Program-made: the position numbers and the translations under genes | Part shown: one piece after another, positions 1 through 11,612 of the stretch | Position numbering within the stretch: position 1 is the first letter of the stretch | Layout: every line of letters begins with the position of its first letter | Origin: an uncultured Caulobacterales bacterium | GTDB taxonomy: Bacteria; Pseudomonadota; Alphaproteobacteria; Caulobacterales; Caulobacteraceae | Assembly (NCBI GenBank): GCA_903840435.1 | Contig: CAIMFV010000023.1 | Location: 1 to 64,000 of the forward strand | DNA length: 64,000 nt | Reading direction: 5' to 3' | The notes under the pieces: generated by a model | What the model was told of the DNA's origin: nothing | Seen by the model: the letters and a program-made list of their open reading frames with translations, nothing else | Databases searched by the model: none

Positions 1-176
1 GATATCTCCCACGAAAGACAGACCTCGAAACCCTCAGTGACGAGCATTTCCTCAACCTAAGCCGCCTTTACAACCACATCACAAGAAAATGTCTGGACTT
101 CCAGACCCCCGCTGAGGCCTTTAGCAAGCTGTTGCACTTCGAACGAGACTCCACATACCGGCCTTCGCCGGGATGA
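1..176 (+). CDS. IS30-family transposase, C-terminal end (partial, runs off the left edge)
   Basis: An open frame enters from the left edge (codons start at base 3) and ends at TGA 174-176. The translation has the tail typical of IS30-family transposases: a YLPRKTDLETLSDEHF segment, then NHITRKCLDFQTPAEAF, which matches the family pattern of an Asn/Arg-rich stretch followed by a TPAE motif. The catalytic DDE core would lie outside the window, so intactness cannot be judged. The last codons (STYRPSPG) and the stop fall inside the first 117-bp palindromic repeat that begins near 156, so the native C-terminus may have been replaced by repeat DNA. No terminal inverted repeat was identified downstream. 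The family call is from remembered motifs. Confidence 0.7.
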   Translation, partial: YLPRKTDLETLSDEHFLNLSRLYNHITRKCLDFQTPAEAFSKLLHFERDSTYRPSPG

Positions 177-472
177 GCGGGTTTCATTGAGAACAAACAT
201 CTAAGCCGCTCATCCCGGCGGAGGCCGGGAACCAGGGACGGGCCTGCTGAGGGTTGGAGATGATCTCCTGGATACCGGCCTGCGCCGGTATGAGCGGATG
301 GGATTGAGCACCTCCCTAAAAACCGCTCCCCCCGGCGAAGGCCGGGGTCCAGGGGGTGGCCCGCCTAGGTTTGCTGATGATCTTCTGGATACTGGCCTGC
401 GCCGGTATGAGCGGGTTTCATTGAGCCCCCACCTAAGCACCGCTCCTCCGGGCGGAGGCCGGGGTGCAGCCA
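156..472. repeat. Three tandem copies of a ~117-bp palindromic repeat (REP/BIME-like)
   Basis: Units begin at 156, 273 and 390, exactly 117 bp apart; the last is cut short near 470. Each starts with a palindromic block (TACCGGCCTGCGCCGGTA in copy 2) followed by TGAGCGG. Each has a second GC-rich block around 60 bp later (CCGGCGGAGGCCGGG-like). The copies differ by scattered substitutions, so they are not a recent perfect expansion. The array fills the space between the IS30 fragment and the 3' end of the LysR gene. Palindromic units of this type are common as intergenic repeats in alphaproteobacteria. A decayed relative lies near 3420-3480. Confidence 0.8.
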
Positions 473-1366
473 TCAATCCCGGTATCTGAGGGCTTCCACC
501 AGCAGGCTAAAAGCAGCGGACGGTTGTCGGCGGTTTGGATAGTAGAGGTAATAGCCCTCGAAGGGCCCGCACCAGTCTTCCAGAACGCGCACCAGAGAAC
601 CGTCGGCGAGAAGGGTGTTAACCTGCCCTTCGAGCATGAAGCCGATCCCGTGTCCTGCTAGCGCGGCGTCCACAATCAGGTCGGCCTGATTGAAGACGAG
701 GCGCCCTTCTGCCTTGACCCGCAATGCCTTTCCGTCCTTCTCAAACTCCCAGGCATAAAGACCGCCGGACGTCGACATCCTCAGATTGATGCAATGATGG
801 TTCGCCAGGTCATAGGGCGTCTTGGGAGTTCCGTGTTCAGCCAAATAGGCAGGGCTGCAGAACGCCGCCATCCGCATCATCGGACCGATCCGCTCAGCGA
901 TCATGTCCTGCTCAAGGGCTTCGCCAAGCCGCACGCCTGCGTCGAACCGGTTTGCGACAATATCCACAAAGCCGCTGTCGACGCTCACCTCGACGCTGAT
1001 GTCTGGGTTCTCGGCGGTGAGCCGGTCGATCACAGGCCAAAGAATCGTCCGCGCGGCATGGGAGCCTGACGTAATACGTACCGTCCCGGAAGGTTTTTCC
1101 CGAAGTTCGGTGAGCGCTTCAATACGGGCATCGATGTCTTCGAGCGCTGGCCTTAAAGTCTGGAGCAAGCGTTCCCCCGCTTCGGTCGGGGCGACACTGC
1201 GCGTCGTTCGCGTGAGGAGACGCAGCCCCAACCGGTCTTCAAGGCGGCTTACCGCATGACTGAGCGCTGATTGCGAAATGCCAAGCTTTGCCGCAGCTTT
1301 CGTAAAGCTTCGCGCTTCGGAAACCGCAAGGAACATCGCCAGATTGCCCAATTCCTCACGTCGCAC
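473..1366 (-). CDS. LysR-family transcriptional regulator
   Basis: This is a 297-residue protein of usual LysR length. An N-terminal winged HTH (about residues 5-65) carries the family pattern FTKAAAKLGISQSALSHAVS, followed by RLEDRLGLRLLTRTTR. A periplasmic-binding-protein-like effector domain follows from about residue 90. The start is GTG at 1364-1366; the next candidate is ATG at codon 11, which would cut into the HTH. It is divergent from an aldo-keto reductase with a 202-bp shared intergenic region that contains a perfect 12-bp dyad and four 13-bp direct repeats. Regulation of that reductase is the usual LysR arrangement and is inferred. The effector is unknown. Confidence 0.9.
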   Translation of the reverse strand: MRREELGNLAMFLAVSEARSFTKAAAKLGISQSALSHAVSRLEDRLGLRLLTRTTRSVAPTEAGERLLQTLRPALEDIDARIEALTELREKPSGTVRITSGSHAARTILWPVIDRLTAENPDISVEVSVDSGFVDIVANRFDAGVRLGEALEQDMIAERIGPMMRMAAFCSPAYLAEHGTPKTPYDLANHHCINLRMSTSGGLYAWEFEKDGKALRVKAEGRLVFNQADLIVDAALAGHGIGFMLEGQVNTLLADGSLVRVLEDWCGPFEGYYLYYPNRRQPSAAFSLLVEALRYRD

Positions 1367-1387
1367 TGTGATCTGCCTGACCCACGG

Positions 1388-1399
1388 GTTTCATGAAAC
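1388..1399. promoter_or_regulatory. Perfect 12-bp dyad upstream of the LysR gene
   Basis: GTTTCATGAAAC is a perfect palindrome 22 bp upstream of the LysR GTG start. Its position suits an autoregulatory operator, but no regulator can be assigned from sequence. Confidence 0.35.
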
Positions 1400-1469
1400 T
1401 GAGTCATATAGCCAAGTGATTTATCCTGTCTAATCGAATGAATGGGTGTGGGGTATAGCTTCGAAACTT

Positions 1470-2567
<1,098 letters not shown>

Positions 2568-2608
2568 GGCGCACCGCCCCCCACCCCCCTCGGGTAAGGC
2601 GAGCGGTT

Positions 2609-2743
2609 GTGCCCTGGAAAGGCGCCGAGATTTACGGCCAGGGCTCGGAAAGCGCCAATGCATTGGCCGCGCCAGCGATTGTAGGCGCGTTTTTCGACGC
2701 CACCGGCAAGCCAGCACGGCGGATTCCGCTGCGTCCTGAATAG
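2609..2743 (+). pseudogene. 3' remnant of a xanthine dehydrogenase / aldehyde oxidoreductase molybdenum subunit
   Basis: An open stretch reads VPWKGAEIYGQGSESA, then ALAAPAIVGAFFDATG, then KPARRIPLRPE and TAG at 2741-2743. The order G-x-G-E/S, APAI, FDATG and R-x-x-P-L matches the extreme C-terminus of the xanthine oxidase large subunit family. Nothing upstream in this frame continues the family, and the stretch sits directly behind the aldo-keto reductase stop. It is best read as the tail of a deleted gene. Only about 45 codons survive. The assignment rests on remembered family motifs. Confidence 0.6.
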
Positions 2744-2842
2744 GTTAAGGCCATGCTGTCGGCGTGATGCCAAGGATGGGTCCATCCTGGTGGTCCATGC
2801 TGAGGCACCTGCCAGATTGGATTCTGAGCGGGCCATAGGCCT

Positions 2843-3142
2843 TTACCTTGCCCTAATTCTAAAATGCCCCAATCTAGCCCAAAACCGCCAGCGCAGCGCA
2901 AAAACAACAACCCCAACTACAAGCATAACACCAAAAATAAAAATTAGGACTAGTCGTTTAAAATTTTCTAGATAATGAATAGTGCTTATATATTCGTTAG
3001 AGCCATAATCAGGGGTGTGACCTTGAAGCGGTGGCAACGGAATAAAATAAATCATCATATATATAAATATTACCAAAACAAATAAAAATATAAAATAATT
3101 TAAATATCCACGAATATTATCCTTTTCCATAAATTTTGCCAT
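2843..3142 (-). CDS. Small two-helix membrane protein of unknown function
   Basis: The 99-residue product has two predicted membrane helices, about residues 14-34 (YFIFLFVLVIFIYMMIYFI) and 63-82 (RLVLIFIFGVMLVVGVVVFA). A short polar loop lies between them, and the C-terminus is Arg-rich. The coding sequence is markedly AT-rich compared with the rest of the window, which suggests acquisition by transfer. No strong ribosome site precedes either ATG (codon 1 or codon 5). No family was recognised, and it may not be expressed. Confidence 0.45.
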   Translation of the reverse strand: MAKFMEKDNIRGYLNYFIFLFVLVIFIYMMIYFIPLPPLQGHTPDYGSNEYISTIHYLENFKRLVLIFIFGVMLVVGVVVFALRWRFWARLGHFRIRAR

Positions 3143-3490
3143 TTAAACGGAGCTGCCTCTATTTTAGAATCAAATTTAGATTTACTTTTTTGGGGGCCAT
3201 CCCATCAGCTTTTACAGAATTTATTTCTGGCTGGGTCTTGTCAGGATTTTTTACAAAATATTTCACGGGGTTTACCTGCCTCCACTTGATGTTTGTTACA
3301 ACAGCTTCTTAAATGAATATGTCGATATAAAGCCCTTTTTTACAGAAGCATGTGCCGCTTATACTGTAAATATATTCCTTCAAATATTTTGCCGACAACG
3401 ACTGACCTGTTTTTCTCCAGGATGAGCGGACAATCTTGAAAAACACATCAACCCGCTCCTCCGGACCGAGAGCCGAGGCGGCCTTGCGAC
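3143..3490. other. AT-rich intergenic stretch without a convincing gene
   Basis: This stretch has base composition like the neighbouring small membrane protein and unlike the flanking genes. On the minus strand a 35-codon GTG-initiated frame (3159-3266) ends just upstream of the membrane protein gene. It has no recognised similarity, and its GGAGG lies too far from the GTG to convince. The right end (about 3420-3480) carries a decayed copy of the palindromic repeat seen at 156-472. I see no RNA gene. Confidence 0.4.
3420..3480. repeat. Decayed copy of the 117-bp palindromic repeat
   Basis: GATGAGCGG, then a TTGA-centred spacer, then CCCGCTCCTCCGG and a GAGAGCCGAGG segment follow the same order as the repeat units at 156-472, with many substitutions and no intact palindrome. 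It marks the boundary between the AT-rich patch and the DUF1223 gene. Confidence 0.4.
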
Positions 3491-4195
3491 CTAACGCGCT
3501 ATGCCGAGGATTTCGCCGCCGTGGGGGGTTTGGGCGAGGATGAGGGTGGTGAGGCCGGGCTCGGTTTCGGCCGGCAGGGCGATGTGCCTTGCCCCGCCCT
3601 TCCAGTGGGTCAGACGCTTTAGCTCGCGCACTACATTGACTTCATTCAAGGTCTTGCCACGATTTTCGCCCGCCGCCACGGTCACATCGTGGGGCTTGGG
3701 GTCGTAGCGCACCAGCCAGAGGTCGGCGCCGCCCGCGGGTGCGGTGCCACTGACCACAAGTTGTGCCCCCTGGCGACGCAGATGGACACTGGGCTTAAGC
3801 CTGGCCTTCAGGGCCGTCTCAAGGGCGGCGGGGGCTGTGGCGGCGGCGGCTTCGCTGCGTCCATCAATGACAAATTCCGGCGTGTAGATTTCACGCAAGC
3901 GAAACCTTGTCTTATAGGCGGCTTGGCGGGTGGTGAATTCCGGCTTGGCGAAGCTGTCCTTCCAGCCCAAATAATCCCAATAGTCGACCGCAAAGGTGAG
4001 GGCGATCACGTCCTTGCGGGTCGTTAGTCCTTTCAGGATTTGATCGGCCTCTGGACAGCCCGCACAGCCCTGGGCGGTGAACAATTCCACCAGGTGAGGC
4101 TGGGCTGGCGCGCGCGCCATGGCGGCGTCAGGCAGGGCATAGAGCCCGATAAGAGCACTGAAGGCGGCGCCAAGGGTCCGGATCGATCTCGTCAT
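3491..4195 (-). CDS. DUF1223 thioredoxin-like secreted protein
   Basis: The 234-residue product has an N-terminal signal peptide ending near MARA (residue 29). The DUF1223 hallmark follows: LVELFTAQGCAGCPEAD, with a CxxC pair at about residues 44-47. Further conserved parts are FAVDYWDYLGWKD and YTPEFVIDGR. The fold is thioredoxin-like; a periplasmic redox role is plausible, but the family is uncharacterised. It lies downstream of acnA on the same strand with a 117-bp gap, so co-transcription is possible. Confidence 0.85.
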   Translation of the reverse strand: MTRSIRTLGAAFSALIGLYALPDAAMARAPAQPHLVELFTAQGCAGCPEADQILKGLTTRKDVIALTFAVDYWDYLGWKDSFAKPEFTTRQAAYKTRFRLREIYTPEFVIDGRSEAAAATAPAALETALKARLKPSVHLRRQGAQLVVSGTAPAGGADLWLVRYDPKPHDVTVAAGENRGKTLNEVNVVRELKRLTHWKGGARHIALPAETEPGLTTLILAQTPHGGEILGIAR

Positions 4196-4312
4196 GTCCC
4201 GCTGTTCTTAGACCAGGTTTGCGCCAAACTGGCCTCACCTCTGCGTGAGCGCGGCCCAAGCCTTGCGGAAAAAACCTTCCCGCGCCTGGACCGCCCCCCG
4301 CAAGGTTTGCGC

Positions 4313-7024
<2,712 letters not shown>

Positions 7025-7189
7025 GACACATGGTCTCCTGTGCAGGGCCGCCTTTGACCCGGGAATCCGGGGCCCTAGGATGAGGGGCGGGTTCGCGCGC
7101 AGACCGGGCGGACACACAGCGTCCGCTCGCGCGCCGCGTCTTTCCCGCGCGGCCGACCGTCTCCATAAACCCCAAAGGGTTACTCGTCC

Positions 7190-7864
7190 ATGACCGAAAC
7201 GGCGGATGCCCCGAAACCCGATGCGATCTGTGAGCTTGTCTTGCAAGACCTCGCGGTCACGCGCGGCGGCCGTGTGCTATTTTCTGAGCTTAATCTGCAC
7301 CTTAAGGCTGGCGAAGCGGTCAGCCTGACGGGCGCCAACGGGGCGGGAAAGACGAGCCTGTTGCGGGTGGTGGCGGGCTTGGCCCAGCCGAGTGCGGGAC
7401 GGCTGCGCTATCTTGGCCAAGCCGGTGAGCTCGACCCGCGCGAGGCCCAAAGCCACGACATTCATTTCGCCGGTCATCAGGATGGGCTGAAAGCCCAGGC
7501 GACGGTGCAAAGCGAGCTGAGCTTTTGGGCCCGTTGGGCGGGAGGGTCGATGGCGGCCCGCGACGCAGCCGTGCAGCGCTATGGCCTGACACCGCTTTTG
7601 GGATTGGAGACGCGCCGGCTGTCCGCCGGTCAAAGACGCCGCGTGGCGCTGGCGAGGCTTGCCGCTGCGCCTCGGCGATTGTGGTTACTTGACGAGCCCA
7701 TGGCCCCGCTCGATATCGCCACGCGCGCCAGGTTTGCCGAGGAGATGGTCGGCCATTTAGCCAAGGGCGGGATTATTCTCGCCGCCGTTCATGATCCCTT
7801 ACCCATCCCCACCCGCGAGGTTAGGCTTGTACGGCCGGTGTCGATCCCGCAGGAGGCGAAGTGA
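7190..7864 (+). CDS. ccmA: Heme exporter ATP-binding protein CcmA
   Basis: This is the ABC ATPase of the system I cytochrome c maturation complex, which releases heme from CcmE. In 224 residues it shows Walker A GANGAGKT (48-55), the signature LSAGQ (144-148), Walker B LWLLDEP (164-170) and a switch His in AVHDP. Its length and the following ccmB gene support CcmA over a generic ABC protein. It overlaps ccmB by 4 bp, which implies translational coupling. The other ccm genes are not in the window. Confidence 0.93.
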   Translation: MTETADAPKPDAICELVLQDLAVTRGGRVLFSELNLHLKAGEAVSLTGANGAGKTSLLRVVAGLAQPSAGRLRYLGQAGELDPREAQSHDIHFAGHQDGLKAQATVQSELSFWARWAGGSMAARDAAVQRYGLTPLLGLETRRLSAGQRRRVALARLAAAPRRLWLLDEPMAPLDIATRARFAEEMVGHLAKGGIILAAVHDPLPIPTREVRLVRPVSIPQEAK

Positions 7865-8547
7865 TGGGCCAGGGGATGGGGAGAGGTCCGATCAGGGCCC
7901 TGTTTGGGCGCGAACTGGGGCTGGCTTTGGGACGCGGTGGCGGGCCGCTCTTGGCGCTTGGCTTCTATGCGGGCGTGGCTGTGCTTTTGCCTTTGGCGGA
8001 GGGACCCGATCCCGCCCGGCTGGCTGCCGTGGCGCCGGGTGCAGCCTTCGCCAGTTTGGCGCTCGCCTCCTTGCTGACGCTCGAGCGGCTATTTGAGCGC
8101 GACTATGAAGACGGCGGTCTTGACCTGCTCACCTTGGGCGAACCGGGTCTTGCAGTGGTGGCAGCGGTCAAGTGCCTTGCCCAATGGATCGCCACAGGCT
8201 TGCCGCTGGCCGCGGTTGCGCCGCTCGTCGCCATCACGCTGGGCGCAGCCCCAAGCCTTGCCCCGATCCTCTTCCTTGCCAGCCTGTTAGCCGGGCTGGG
8301 CTTTGCCTTTATTGGTGGGGTCGGCGCGGCCTTGGCGCTTGGTGCGCGCCGAGGCGGGGTGCTGATTGCGGTCATTGTCCTGCCGCTCTTTACGCCCCTG
8401 GTGGTCTTTGGTGCAGGTGCAGTAGATGCGGCGGCGGCTGGGCTCAATATCGGTCCGCCCTTGGCCCTGCTGGCCGCCTTCAGCCTTTTTTCGGTGGCGC
8501 TGGCGCCGGTCGCCATGGCGGCGGCGTGCCGCAACGCGCTTAGCTAA
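7861..8547 (+). CDS. ccmB: Heme exporter membrane protein CcmB
   Basis: This 228-residue membrane protein has about six hydrophobic helices, the usual size for CcmB, the permease partner of CcmA. It begins at GTG 7861 inside the ccmA stop region (4-bp overlap). It has the characteristic LTLERLFERDYEDGGLDLL segment after the first helices (about residues 73-92). The adjacent ccmC and ccmD are absent; the next gene is convergent and overlaps the ccmB end by 8 bp. The pair CcmAB alone would not complete cytochrome c maturation, so further ccm genes must lie elsewhere. Confidence 0.92.
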   Translation: MMGQGMGRGPIRALFGRELGLALGRGGGPLLALGFYAGVAVLLPLAEGPDPARLAAVAPGAAFASLALASLLTLERLFERDYEDGGLDLLTLGEPGLAVVAAVKCLAQWIATGLPLAAVAPLVAITLGAAPSLAPILFLASLLAGLGFAFIGGVGAALALGARRGGVLIAVIVLPLFTPLVVFGAGAVDAAAAGLNIGPPLALLAAFSLFSVALAPVAMAAACRNALS

Positions 8548-8926
8548 AGGCAGGCGCGAGGAAGAGGGCGAGATTGGCGATAAAGGCCCCGACCCATAAA
8601 AGCGACCGCAAGGTGGCGCGGTCGGTAATATAGGCGAGCCCGTGGCCGATGCGGAACAGGACCCAAAGCACGGCCAAGCCATCGACCCAAAGGCCGCCCG
8701 CCCCAAACTGGTGGGCCATAACCACGGCAGCAATGAAGAAGGGCAGGGCCTCAAAGGCATTTGTATGGGCATGGTGGGCCCGGCGTCGAAACCCTTGATA
8801 CTGGTCAAGATCGCGCGGCTGATCATTCTGATAATGCGGGCCCCATTTGGCGACGCCGACCCAGATATAGGGCAGGAGACAGGCGATGAGCACGCACCAA
8901 TAGGCGGCGGAGAGGGCCAGGGACAT
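8540..8926 (-). CDS. MAPEG-family membrane protein
   Basis: The 128-residue protein has four predicted helices and the MAPEG-type sequence pattern. A RAHHAHTNAFEALPFFI segment (about residues 49-65) carries the conserved Asn-x-x-Glu-x-x-Pro element, followed by RIGHGLAYI. Members include glutathione-linked microsomal enzymes. Bacterial homologues of this size are mostly uncharacterised, so no reaction is assigned. It is convergent with ccmB. Confidence 0.82.
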   Translation of the reverse strand: MSLALSAAYWCVLIACLLPYIWVGVAKWGPHYQNDQPRDLDQYQGFRRRAHHAHTNAFEALPFFIAAVVMAHQFGAGGLWVDGLAVLWVLFRIGHGLAYITDRATLRSLLWVGAFIANLALFLAPAFS

Positions 8927-9094
8927 TGCGGCAGTCTCCGAAAATCAGGAGCGACAGGGAGACGCAAGGTCGCAGACTTTTCGCCTTTGCGCTATAAGTA
9001 GCTTCGCCGCATTGGGCCTTGGACCCAAAAATCCCTTGGCTTAAGGTGGGCTGCGACAGTCAAGACCACACCAAAACTTTAAAGTCGCAAGCCG

Positions 9095-9643
9095 ATGCAA
9101 ATCCCAGTGCTTGAAACCCCGGTGCTCGAAACGCCAAGGCTGATCTTGCGCGCCCCCCGCGCTGAGGATTTTCCATCCTGGCGGGCCCACATGGCCGATG
9201 CCGAGGTCATGCGCCTGTTAGGCGGGCCACAACCGCCGCTGTCGGCCTGGCGCAATATCACCTCGGTCATCGGGGCTTGGTCGATGATGGGGTTTTCGAT
9301 GTTTTCCGTCATTGAAAAGGCCTCAGGCCAGTGGATTGGGCGCTTGGGACCTTGGCGACCGGAAGGATGGCCGGGCCCGGAAGTCGGCTGGGCGTTTTCG
9401 CGTCACGCCTGGGGCAAGGGCTATGCGACCGAGGGCGCCTTGCGGGCCATGGCTTTTGCCTTTGAGGAACTGGGCTGGACCGAGGTCATTCATTCCATCG
9501 ACCCGGCCAATGGGCCGTCGATTGCGCTGGCCCACCGGTTGGGGTCGAAACGCTTAGGTCTCGCCCATATTCCCGAGCCCAACGCCCATGATGTCGACAT
9601 GTACGGCCAGACCCTTCAAGAGTGGCGCGCCCGTCACCCTTAA
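9095..9643 (+). CDS. GNAT-family N-acetyltransferase (RimJ/RimL-like)
   Basis: The 182-residue protein starts with ETPRLILRAPRAEDF, the usual opening of RimJ/RimL-type acetyltransferases. It has the acetyl-CoA-binding segment RHAWGKGYATEGALRAM (about residues 107-123) and the late motif NGPSIALAHRLG. The substrate cannot be predicted. The N-terminus contains a short duplication (PVLETPVLETP). It lies 65 bp upstream of asd on the same strand and may share a transcript. Confidence 0.88.
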   Translation: MQIPVLETPVLETPRLILRAPRAEDFPSWRAHMADAEVMRLLGGPQPPLSAWRNITSVIGAWSMMGFSMFSVIEKASGQWIGRLGPWRPEGWPGPEVGWAFSRHAWGKGYATEGALRAMAFAFEELGWTEVIHSIDPANGPSIALAHRLGSKRLGLAHIPEPNAHDVDMYGQTLQEWRARHP

Positions 9644-9708
9644 GCGTGCCTTGCCTTTCGGGTCAGGAAAAGCTAGGCCTGCGCCCCTTCCTCAACGGAG
9701 ACGAGACA

Positions 9709-10725
9709 ATGGGCTACCGCATCGCGGTTGTCGGCGCCACGGGCAATGTGGGCCGGGAAATGATGAACATCCTTGAGGAATTGGAATTCCCCGTGGACGA
9801 GATTCACGCGGTGGCCTCGCGAAAGTCGGTTGGCAAGGAAGTCGCCTATGGCGACCGCATCCTTAAATGTAAGGACATGGAAAGTTTCGACTTTTCTGAG
9901 GTCGATCTGGTTTTGATGTCGGCGGGCGGATCGGTCTCTAAGGCCTGGTCGGAGAAGATCGGCGCGCAAGGCCCGATTGTTATCGACAATTCCTCAGCCT
10001 GGCGTCAGCACCCAGACGTGCCCTTGATCGTGCCTGAGGTGAACCCAGACGCCGTCGAAGGCGTGGGTGCAAAAAACATCATCGCCAATCCGAACTGCTC
10101 GACGGCCCAACTGGTGGTGGCGATCAAGCCTTTGCACGATGCGGCCAGGATCAAGCGCGCCGTGGTCTCGACCTACCAATCGGTGTCGGGCGCTGGCAAG
10201 GAGGCCATGGACGAGCTTTGGGACCAGTCCAAAGGCGTCTTCGTGCTTGGCCCCACCGAGCCGCACGTCTTCCCCAAGCAGATCGCCTTTAATGTCATCC
10301 CCTTTATCGGCGCCTTCCGCGATGACGGCTACACCGATGAAGAAGCCAAGATGTGGCTCGAAACGCAAAAAATGATCGACCCGTCGATCCAACTGACCGT
10401 CACCTGTGTCCGGGTGCCGGTGTTTGTCGGCCATTCGCTGGCGGTCAATCTAGAGTTCGAAACACCGCTCGACGCCGACGACGCCCGCGACATCTTGCGC
10501 GACAGTCCAGGCGTGGTGGTCATCGATAAGCACGACCCGACCGGCTACATCACGCCGAAAGAGTGCGTCGGCGAGTTCGGCGTCTTTGTCAGCCGCATCC
10601 GCAATGACCCGACGATCAAAAACGGTCTGTCGCTCTGGGTGGTGTCGGACAATCTGCGCAAAGGTGCGGCCCTCAACGCCGTCCAAATCGCCCAACTGCT
10701 CGATGAACGCGGCATGCTGGGGTAA
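9709..10725 (+). CDS. asd: Aspartate-semialdehyde dehydrogenase
   Basis: This enzyme reduces aspartyl phosphate to aspartate semialdehyde, the branch point to lysine/diaminopimelate, threonine and methionine. The 338-residue product has the Rossmann motif VVGATGNVGREMM near the N-terminus and the catalytic cysteine C130 in NPNCSTAQL. The proton-acceptor His lies near 242 (VPVFVGHSLAVN). The start is ATG 9709 with GGAGACGAG just upstream; the open frame extends 29 codons further back into the preceding gap without family similarity. The CRISPR array begins 67 bp after the stop. Confidence 0.96.
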   Translation: MGYRIAVVGATGNVGREMMNILEELEFPVDEIHAVASRKSVGKEVAYGDRILKCKDMESFDFSEVDLVLMSAGGSVSKAWSEKIGAQGPIVIDNSSAWRQHPDVPLIVPEVNPDAVEGVGAKNIIANPNCSTAQLVVAIKPLHDAARIKRAVVSTYQSVSGAGKEAMDELWDQSKGVFVLGPTEPHVFPKQIAFNVIPFIGAFRDDGYTDEEAKMWLETQKMIDPSIQLTVTCVRVPVFVGHSLAVNLEFETPLDADDARDILRDSPGVVVIDKHDPTGYITPKECVGEFGVFVSRIRNDPTIKNGLSLWVVSDNLRKGAALNAVQIAQLLDERGMLG

Positions 10726-10792
10726 GGGAGCGCTAAAACTTGATGGGATTAAAACTGAAGTAATTCAGACTCTAAACTCATTTCCAAATTCG

Positions 10793-11224
10793 CTCACGGT
10801 TTCCCTACCGACTCCCATCTGGTAGGCTTCGATGACGAACATATCCTCAAGCAGGGCTGCCGTGGTTTCCCTACCGACTCCCATCTGGTAGGCTGCAGGA
10901 GCCTGCTGAGCGGCGTAGATAAGAGCCGTGGTTTCCCTACCGACTCCCATCTGGTAGGCTCTGACATTGCCGCTCAAGAGCGCGTTGAAGGCCGTGGTTT
11001 CCCTACCGACTCCCATCTGGTAGGCTTCCGGCAACCAGGACGGCGCACTCGCCTTTGCCGTGGTTTCCCTACCGACTCCCATCTGGTAGGCTGCGCTCGG
11101 CTTCATGGGTGCGTTATGACCTGCCGTGGTTTCCCTACCGACTCCCATCTGGTAGGCTGGCGACAAGGTGGGCAACAGGTCGCGCGCGGCCGTGGTTTCC
11201 CTACCGACTCCCATCTGGTAGGCT
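10793..11224 (+). CRISPR. Type II-C CRISPR array: 7 repeats of 36 bp, 6 spacers of 30 bp
   Basis: Repeats lie at 10793-10828, 10859-10894, 10925-10960, 10991-11026, 11057-11092, 11123-11158 and 11189-11224. Repeats 2-7 are identical, starting GCCGTGGTTTCCCTACCGAC and ending CATCTGGTAGGCT. The first differs only in its 5' five bases (CTCAC for GCCGT). All six spacers are exactly 30 bp and all differ. The 5' 23 bases of the repeat pair with the anti-repeat at 15720-15742, which fixes the functional strand as plus. The repeat ends in TGGTAGGCT, which fits an extended -10 pattern (TGnTAnnnT); crRNAs may therefore start inside each spacer, as known for Neisseria type II-C arrays. The cas2 gene follows 58 bp downstream on the other strand. 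Confidence 0.98.
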
Positions 11225-11247
11225 ATATCACGACTAAAGGTTTGAAA

Positions 11248-11291
11248 TTGCTCTGATTTTCGCCGTCCGAAGGTGGCGGAAATCAGAGCAA
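11248..11291. terminator. 17-bp inverted repeat at the cas2 end, between cas genes and array
   Basis: Bases 11248-11264 and 11275-11291 form a stem of 17 pairs (one G-T) with a 10-nt loop; the arm is TTGCTCTGATTTTCGCC. The right arm includes the last codons and stop of cas2. It probably ends the cas transcript on the minus strand and insulates the array; the T tract after it is short. Confidence 0.6.
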
Positions 11292-11612
11292 AACCATTTG
11301 CTGGGGAGCGAATCGCTCATTTTTTTCAGCCTCCCCGAGCAGCAATCTCATCCGCGCATATTGTTTGTCAGTCACTTGTAGGGTGCGGACATTGCCTTGT
11401 TTGGGCAGGTTCCGAGTCACGCGACCAATATGTTTGTCCACAGCTTCCTCGCCGCGACACACGCGAGCATATACTGAAAACTGCAACATCATATAGCCAT
11501 CGTCCTTAAGGAACTTACGAAAGCGCGTCGCCAAGCGGCGGCCAGCCTTGGTGGTGACCGGAAGATCGAAAAAAACGAACAGCCACATGATCCGAACCTC
11601 GTCGGTTTTCAT
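11283..11612 (-). CDS. cas2: CRISPR-associated endonuclease Cas2
   Basis: The 109-residue product is of normal Cas2 size and is the structural partner of Cas1 in spacer integration. The first beta strand WLFVFFDLP carries the conserved Asp (D16), and the ferredoxin-like fold pattern follows (RRLATRFRKFLKDDGY). It overlaps the cas1 3' end by 4 bp, so the two are translationally coupled. It is last in the order cas9-cas1-cas2 (minus strand). Its stop lies in the arm of a strong inverted repeat. Confidence 0.95.
   Translation of the reverse strand: MKTDEVRIMWLFVFFDLPVTTKAGRRLATRFRKFLKDDGYMMLQFSVYARVCRGEEAVDKHIGRVTRNLPKQGNVRTLQVTDKQYARMRLLLGEAEKNERFAPQQMVLL

Noticed and set aside
2843-3142. The small membrane protein as a CRISPR accessory or toxin
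   Set aside because: It lies over 7 kb from the CRISPR locus, and nothing in its sequence or context supports either role.
7025-7246. A 74-codon N-terminal extension of aconitase
   Set aside because: It is Arg/Pro-rich with no family similarity and covers the divergent promoter. ATG 7022-7024 gives the normal AcnA length.
10765-11214. A 149-codon minus-strand open frame with repeated MGVGRETTA units
   Set aside because: It is the CRISPR array read as protein. The 66-bp repeat-spacer period is divisible by three, which keeps the frame open.
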